DNA of 25,805 nucleotides, taken from the NCBI GenBank assembly GCA_964532995.1, contig CAZHJN010000027.1:1-25805 (forward strand), in the 5' to 3' direction. A program made the position numbers and the translations under genes. The DNA comes from DTJG01 sp964532995. GTDB lineage: Bacteria; Ratteibacteria; UBA8468; B48-G9; DTJG01. Shown here piece by piece: positions 22,731-25,805 of this stretch (the first letter of the stretch is position 1; every line of letters begins with the position of its first letter). Under the pieces are notes generated by a model that worked only from the letters and a program-made list of their open reading frames with translations, did not search any database and was not told where the DNA came from.

Positions 22731-23330
22731 ATGAGAAAAAAAGGATTTACTGTTATTGAACTTCTGGTTGTGATGGTTATTATCGCGATGCTTGCTGCGA
22801 TGCTACTGCCTGCTCTGAGAAAAGCAAGAGCAAAATCAGCAAGGGATAAAGCAAGAAATGAAATGGCAGCGATTGCAAGTGCTGTGATAACAGCAAAAAA
22901 CGATATTGGTTATTATGTAAGATTATGCGATTTAAGCGACGCAAGTCTGCCTGCCTCTTACACCGGACAAACATATGCTTATTTTAATACAATCACTGGT
23001 CAGGATGATACAGGTTCAGAAAGTGAAATAACTTCCGGTCATCCCTGGGATGGCCCCTATCAGGTGTTTCAGCCAAATTCTGTTTTCAATGCAGGTCAGG
23101 GAAGTTTGCCCACAATTGATGGTGCTTCAGGATGGTCGTTTCCCGACCCTCCTGTTTCAATGTACGGAACTCCCCTTGATCCATGGGGACATCCCTATCT
23201 CGTTGCCTATAATCAAGCAGACAGAATAATGATTATCTATTCTGCTGGTCCTGATGGAAAAATTCAGACAGATGCTGGAAGTAAAGAACGTCCAACAAAT
23301 TCAGATGATATCATTTATGTATTCAGATGA
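22731..23330 (+). CDS. GspG-like pseudopilin
   Basis: A 199-residue prepilin-type protein. The ATG at 22731 follows the previous stop by one base and is preceded by GGGGA; an in-frame start 30 bases upstream would lengthen the leader and is less likely. The leader RKKG/FTVIE gives cleavage between Gly5 and Phe6 with Glu10 at +5, followed by a hydrophobic helix to about residue 29. Toward the C-terminus, PLDPWGHPYLVAYN followed by YSAGPDGK and a DD pair near the end match the GspG pattern DPWGNPY...GxDG..DD, where acidic residues bind calcium in type II secretion pseudopilins. It is longer than typical GspG, with an insertion of about 60 residues between helix and the DPWG segment. It overlaps the next gene by 4 bases. 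Confidence 0.85.
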   Translation: MRKKGFTVIELLVVMVIIAMLAAMLLPALRKARAKSARDKARNEMAAIASAVITAKNDIGYYVRLCDLSDASLPASYTGQTYAYFNTITGQDDTGSESEITSGHPWDGPYQVFQPNSVFNAGQGSLPTIDGASGWSFPDPPVSMYGTPLDPWGHPYLVAYNQADRIMIIYSAGPDGKIQTDAGSKERPTNSDDIIYVFR

Positions 23331-24258
23331 AAAGAAAAAAAGCAGTAGCGCTTGTCATAGTAATAGTGCTGATACTGCTTTTTTCAGCAATAATTCTTTC
23401 TGTTGTCCTGACAAGCACAACCGCCTATAGAAGATCAGCATATTTCAGAGATAGAAATATTGCCTTTAACCTCGCTCATCTTGGTATTGCGGATGCTCTC
23501 TATAGACTGAACTACAGGTATCACGACCCTGCACACTATTATGGATTCAGACCGGACGGTGAATGTCTTCTTTATACGGACGGACTTCCAACAAACAACA
23601 CGACCTATTCATATTCCTTAAAAGCGTCTGAACTTGGATTTATAAATGCCTCAATAAACGATGGGGTTACGGTTCAACTCATGATAAACGATGGTACTTA
23701 TGGAGACACCATTTTAGCAACAGGTAAATACCGTGGTAGAACAGCAAAAATTTCTGTCAATATCAGAACCCTCAGTGATGAAAACACAAATCTGCAAAGG
23801 CCTCTTGCAGATATAACTGATTGGGACACAAAAGGAATTCCTGAGGCTTTTAACAAGCACGTTATATATGCTCAATCTGTTTCAGACACAGGCACAAAGG
23901 TTAAAGGCAATATTGCAACAACATTTTCAAAACAATCTCCCTGGCCAGCAGAATGGACAGATGCCACATGGACACAGACAGACATTTCCCTTCCACGGCC
24001 GCTTATACCCTCTTTACCTTTTGAAATACGGCCTCTTGAAATACGGCCTCCGGATCCACCGGGTGCTGGCTGGGTTGAATTTCAGATGCGAGACCAAGCA
24101 CGATACAGAATTGATGGAGGATCATGGCAACTACTGCCCCCGGGTGGGGGTGTAGATTATAATTTTGATGGAACAGGAACAGAAACTTTTATATTCACAT
24201 CGATCCCGCCTTTTGTGGAAAATAGAAAAATTTATGTCAGGGCAAGCTTTGCGCCTGC
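23327..24258 (+). CDS. PilX/GspK-like large minor pilin, 5' part up to the assembly gap
   Basis: The first 310 codons of a large minor pilin. The start MKRKKAVALVIVIVLILLF resembles GspK/PilX N-termini (hydrophobic helix without a +5 glutamate), but the residue before the expected cut is Ala6 rather than Gly. An extracellular region follows, including a proline-rich hinge made by an exact 15-base duplication (24021-24050) and then a beta-sandwich-like stretch with ARYRIDGGSWQ. The frame runs open into the run of N. The sequence after the gap continues in a different register relative to the 100 N, and the most likely reading is one gene extending to 25068 with an unknown number of missing bases. 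The ATG overlaps the preceding stop (ATGA). Role inferred from position among pseudopilins: a tip or minor subunit. Confidence 0.75.
24021..24050 (+). repeat. Exact 15-base tandem duplication in the minor-pilin gene
   Basis: TTGAAATACGGCCTC occurs twice back to back (24021-24035 and 24036-24050). It adds a second E-I-R-P unit to the proline-rich hinge without changing the frame. Confidence 0.95.
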
Positions 24259-24358
24259 NNNNNNNNNNNNNNNNNNNNNNNNNNNNNNNNNNNNNNNNNN
24301 NNNNNNNNNNNNNNNNNNNNNNNNNNNNNNNNNNNNNNNNNNNNNNNNNNNNNNNNNN
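24259..24358. other. Assembly gap of 100 N
   Basis: Exactly 100 ambiguous bases, the customary length for a scaffold join of unknown size. The real distance is not given by the sequence. Any translation across it is meaningless. Confidence 0.98.
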
Positions 24359-25068
24359 ACGCTATTTTTGAAGCAGATGTTAATAATGATGGAGTGGGAA
24401 CAGTTATAATCCAACCAAAGACAACATTTACTGGTTCTGACCTCATTATCTATGATTATAATGGCAATGGTTCTTCTGTAATAAATCATTCAGATATAAC
24501 AATCAATGGAGCCCTTGTCACCAACTGCTCATTAACAATTGGATCTACTGCTAACAATCTTACAATTGATGCGACAAACAGCACAAAAAGTGCGGCATTA
24601 ACGATATACTCACCATCAAACTTTACCTTCACATTAAACTCAACCCCAAATATAATACTTGGAAACAACCAGTCTCATGCTTTTCTGCTTCTATCAACAA
24701 CTCAACCGATTGTCGCAAGCCTGGGTAATTCAGGGAATGTGAATTTTGAAGCAAACCCTATTGAAAATCTTGGAGATAAATCAACAATTGTTGCTTATTC
24801 AACCGCCAGTTCCGCTTCCATCATTGTTGGAAGCACTGCTAATCACGCAAAAATTCCCGGACTTATTTATTCTTCGGGAAATATTTCATTAAACAATGCA
24901 AACACCTTTATAAATGGATGTCTTGTTGCGGGTGGAACAGTAACATTGAATAATGGATCCTTAAATTATGACAGAAATGTTTTAGCACCTGATAGATTCA
25001 GCATATATTCTGGCTTTGCAGGAGGAAGAAGGATTTATTTACCCGTAAACTGGAAAATACAATGGTGA
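24359..25068 (+). CDS. PilX/GspK-like large minor pilin, 3' part after the assembly gap
   Basis: An open frame (first full codon at 24361) beginning AIFEADVNNDGVGTVIIQP and ending KIQW, about 236 residues. A GTG at 24394 could be read as a start, but the frame is open from the gap and the protein-like sequence continues upstream of it, so this is better seen as the C-terminal part of the gene starting at 23327. The region is rich in Asn, Thr, Ser and Ile in short strand-turn units, with GLIYSSGNISLNNANTFING near the end. That pattern is typical of the beta-helical C-terminus of PilX-like minor pilins. The segments IGSTANNLTI and VGSTANHAKI are near repeats. The stop overlaps the next gene by 7 bases. 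Confidence 0.72.
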
Positions 25069-25514
25069 ATAAAGGATTTTCAATACTTGAACTTGTTGTT
25101 GCGATATTTCTTATTACAATTGTTGTTGGAACAGGCCTGTTGATTATTGCAGGCAACCTCAATGTAATGAAAAAATCAAATGAAATGCTTATTGCAGCAG
25201 CAGTTGCTCAGTATCATATAGAAATAGTGAAAACAATTGATTTTCCTCCTGTTTGTTCGGATAGACTGTCAGATTTCCCAAAAAAAATTACTGACTCAGC
25301 GGATTTCGATACTTCCCATCAGGTAAACAGTTTTGACCCAAACTTTAAGGTTTATATGGGCTGTGTCTGGTACAAAAATGATGGAACTGAAGCAACAACA
25401 ACTGAAACAGACCTTACTGTTCTGAGAAAGATGAAAATTGAGGTAAGAAGAAGTAAGGATGATTATAAATTGATCAGCATGCCGGTATTCATTACAAAAA
25501 ATGGGATATACTGA
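25062..25514 (+). CDS. Minor pseudopilin (GspI/PilV-like)
   Basis: A 150-residue prepilin-type protein. The leader MVNKG/FSILE gives cleavage between Gly5 and Phe6 with Glu10 at +5, followed by a hydrophobic helix (LVVAIFLITIVVGTGLLIIAG). The small globular domain ends KIEVRRSKDDYKLISMPVFI, the kind of strand seen in GspI/PilV proteins. Two cysteines lie in the globular domain. The ATG at 25062 overlaps the previous stop; a GTG one codon later is possible. It ends in a TGATG overlap with the next pseudopilin, so I read it as the first of a GspI-GspJ-like minor pair. The exact subtype is uncertain. Confidence 0.8.
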   Translation: MVNKGFSILELVVAIFLITIVVGTGLLIIAGNLNVMKKSNEMLIAAAVAQYHIEIVKTIDFPPVCSDRLSDFPKKITDSADFDTSHQVNSFDPNFKVYMGCVWYKNDGTEATTTETDLTVLRKMKIEVRRSKDDYKLISMPVFITKNGIY

Positions 25515-25805
25515 TGAAAGATAAAGGAACGAAAAAAGGGTTCACCTTACTTGAGGTACTTGTTTCTCTTGCGCTTCTTGTGATTATTGTCGGACTATCC
25601 GCCTATCTTTACGCTCGTGCCGCAAGACTTCGCAAGTTAATTACCTATCAAAATAATGTCCAGAACACATTGAATTCAATGATTACTGAAATTACCTATG
25701 GTGCAAGAGATACAATTGGCTTTGAGTATGCTCATGATATCAAAAGAGACCTTTCTACTCCCTTCTATGAACTGGCATTCTGTGATATCACAGGGAATGA
25801 AACCG
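25514..25805 (+). CDS. Minor pseudopilin (GspJ/PilW-like), 3' end beyond the window
   Basis: Ninety-seven codons are visible. The leader MKDKGTKKG/FTLLE has Gly9 at -1, Phe10 at +1 and Glu14 at +5, then a hydrophobic helix (VLVSLALLVIIVGLSAYLY) and a charged RAARLRKLI segment. Beyond that, QNNVQNTLNSMITEITYGARDT resembles the helix that follows in GspJ/PilW proteins. The gene runs off the right edge. The start overlaps the preceding stop as TGATG. Subtype is inferred mainly from order after a GspI/PilV-like gene. Confidence 0.82.
   Translation, partial: MKDKGTKKGFTLLEVLVSLALLVIIVGLSAYLYARAARLRKLITYQNNVQNTLNSMITEITYGARDTIGFEYAHDIKRDLSTPFYELAFCDITGNET

Noticed and set aside
23327..24409. Gene ending at a stop at 24409 after the N run
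   Set aside because: The frame after 24358 depends on the arbitrary 100 N; the last residues look like a wrong-frame reading.
24394..25068. Independent gene starting at a GTG at 24394
   Set aside because: The frame is open back to the N run with protein-like sequence (EADVNNDG) and there is no ribosome site, so it is the 3' part of the gap-split gene.
1..25805. CRISPR arrays, insertion sequences, tRNA or rRNA genes, defence islands
   Set aside because: I saw no regularly spaced repeats, no transposase-like protein, and no intergenic space large enough for most RNA genes; all long frames are accounted for by cellular genes.

Overview
The window is gene-dense chromosomal DNA from an AT-rich, LPS-bearing (Gram-negative-type) bacterium. 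Three things suggest a lineage near the PVC/Omnitrophota part of the tree rather than Proteobacteria: KDO synthesis plus an LptC-like lipoprotein, a SpoIID-family peptidoglycan enzyme, and a pseudopilin with the H-X9-DG motif (described mainly from Planctomycetes, Lentisphaerae and Verrucomicrobia). That placement is inference. A run of exactly 100 N (24259-24358) indicates a scaffolded draft or metagenome assembly. I see no tRNA, rRNA, CRISPR array, insertion sequence or phage gene, and no gene-free stretch longer than about 111 bases.

Left half (1-14071, all minus strand). In transcription order: ftsK-rodZ-rimO (cell division DNA translocase, shape/cytoskeleton anchor, S12 methylthiotransferase), then a textbook TTGACA-17-TATAAT promoter, then a long run nusA-infB-HIT-kdsA-kdsD-kdsC-lptC-spoIID-hpf-ptsN-ptsI. 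Genes in this run mostly overlap or nearly touch, so translational coupling is likely. The segment kdsD-kdsC-lptC-(spoIID)-hpf-ptsN matches the E. coli kdsD-kdsC-lptC-lptA-lptB-rpoN-hpf-ptsN locus, except that lptA, lptB and rpoN are absent, spoIID sits in their place, and ptsI follows ptsN. ptsI runs off the left edge of the window.

Middle (14072-14119) is a 48-base divergent promoter region. It separates ftsK from rbfA-argS on the plus strand. rbfA, usually beside infB, is therefore displaced, and no rimP precedes nusA.

Right half (16156-25805, plus strand) is a type IV pilus / type II secretion-like locus: GspE/PilB ATPase 1, PilT retraction ATPase, GspE/PilB ATPase 2, PilC/GspF platform protein, an H-X9-DG pseudopilin, a GspG-like pseudopilin, a PilX/GspK-like large minor pilin (split by the assembly gap), and two more minor pseudopilins, the last cut by the window end. 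The most interesting point is that ATPase 2 carries a tandem 24-5-24 residue MshEN motif that fits the c-di-GMP-binding consensus at all but one position. ATPase 1 aligns to it in the same register but has lost both key glycines. The locus therefore appears to hold one c-di-GMP-responsive and one c-di-GMP-blind extension ATPase around a single retraction ATPase. Secretin, inner-membrane alignment genes and prepilin peptidase are not in the window.
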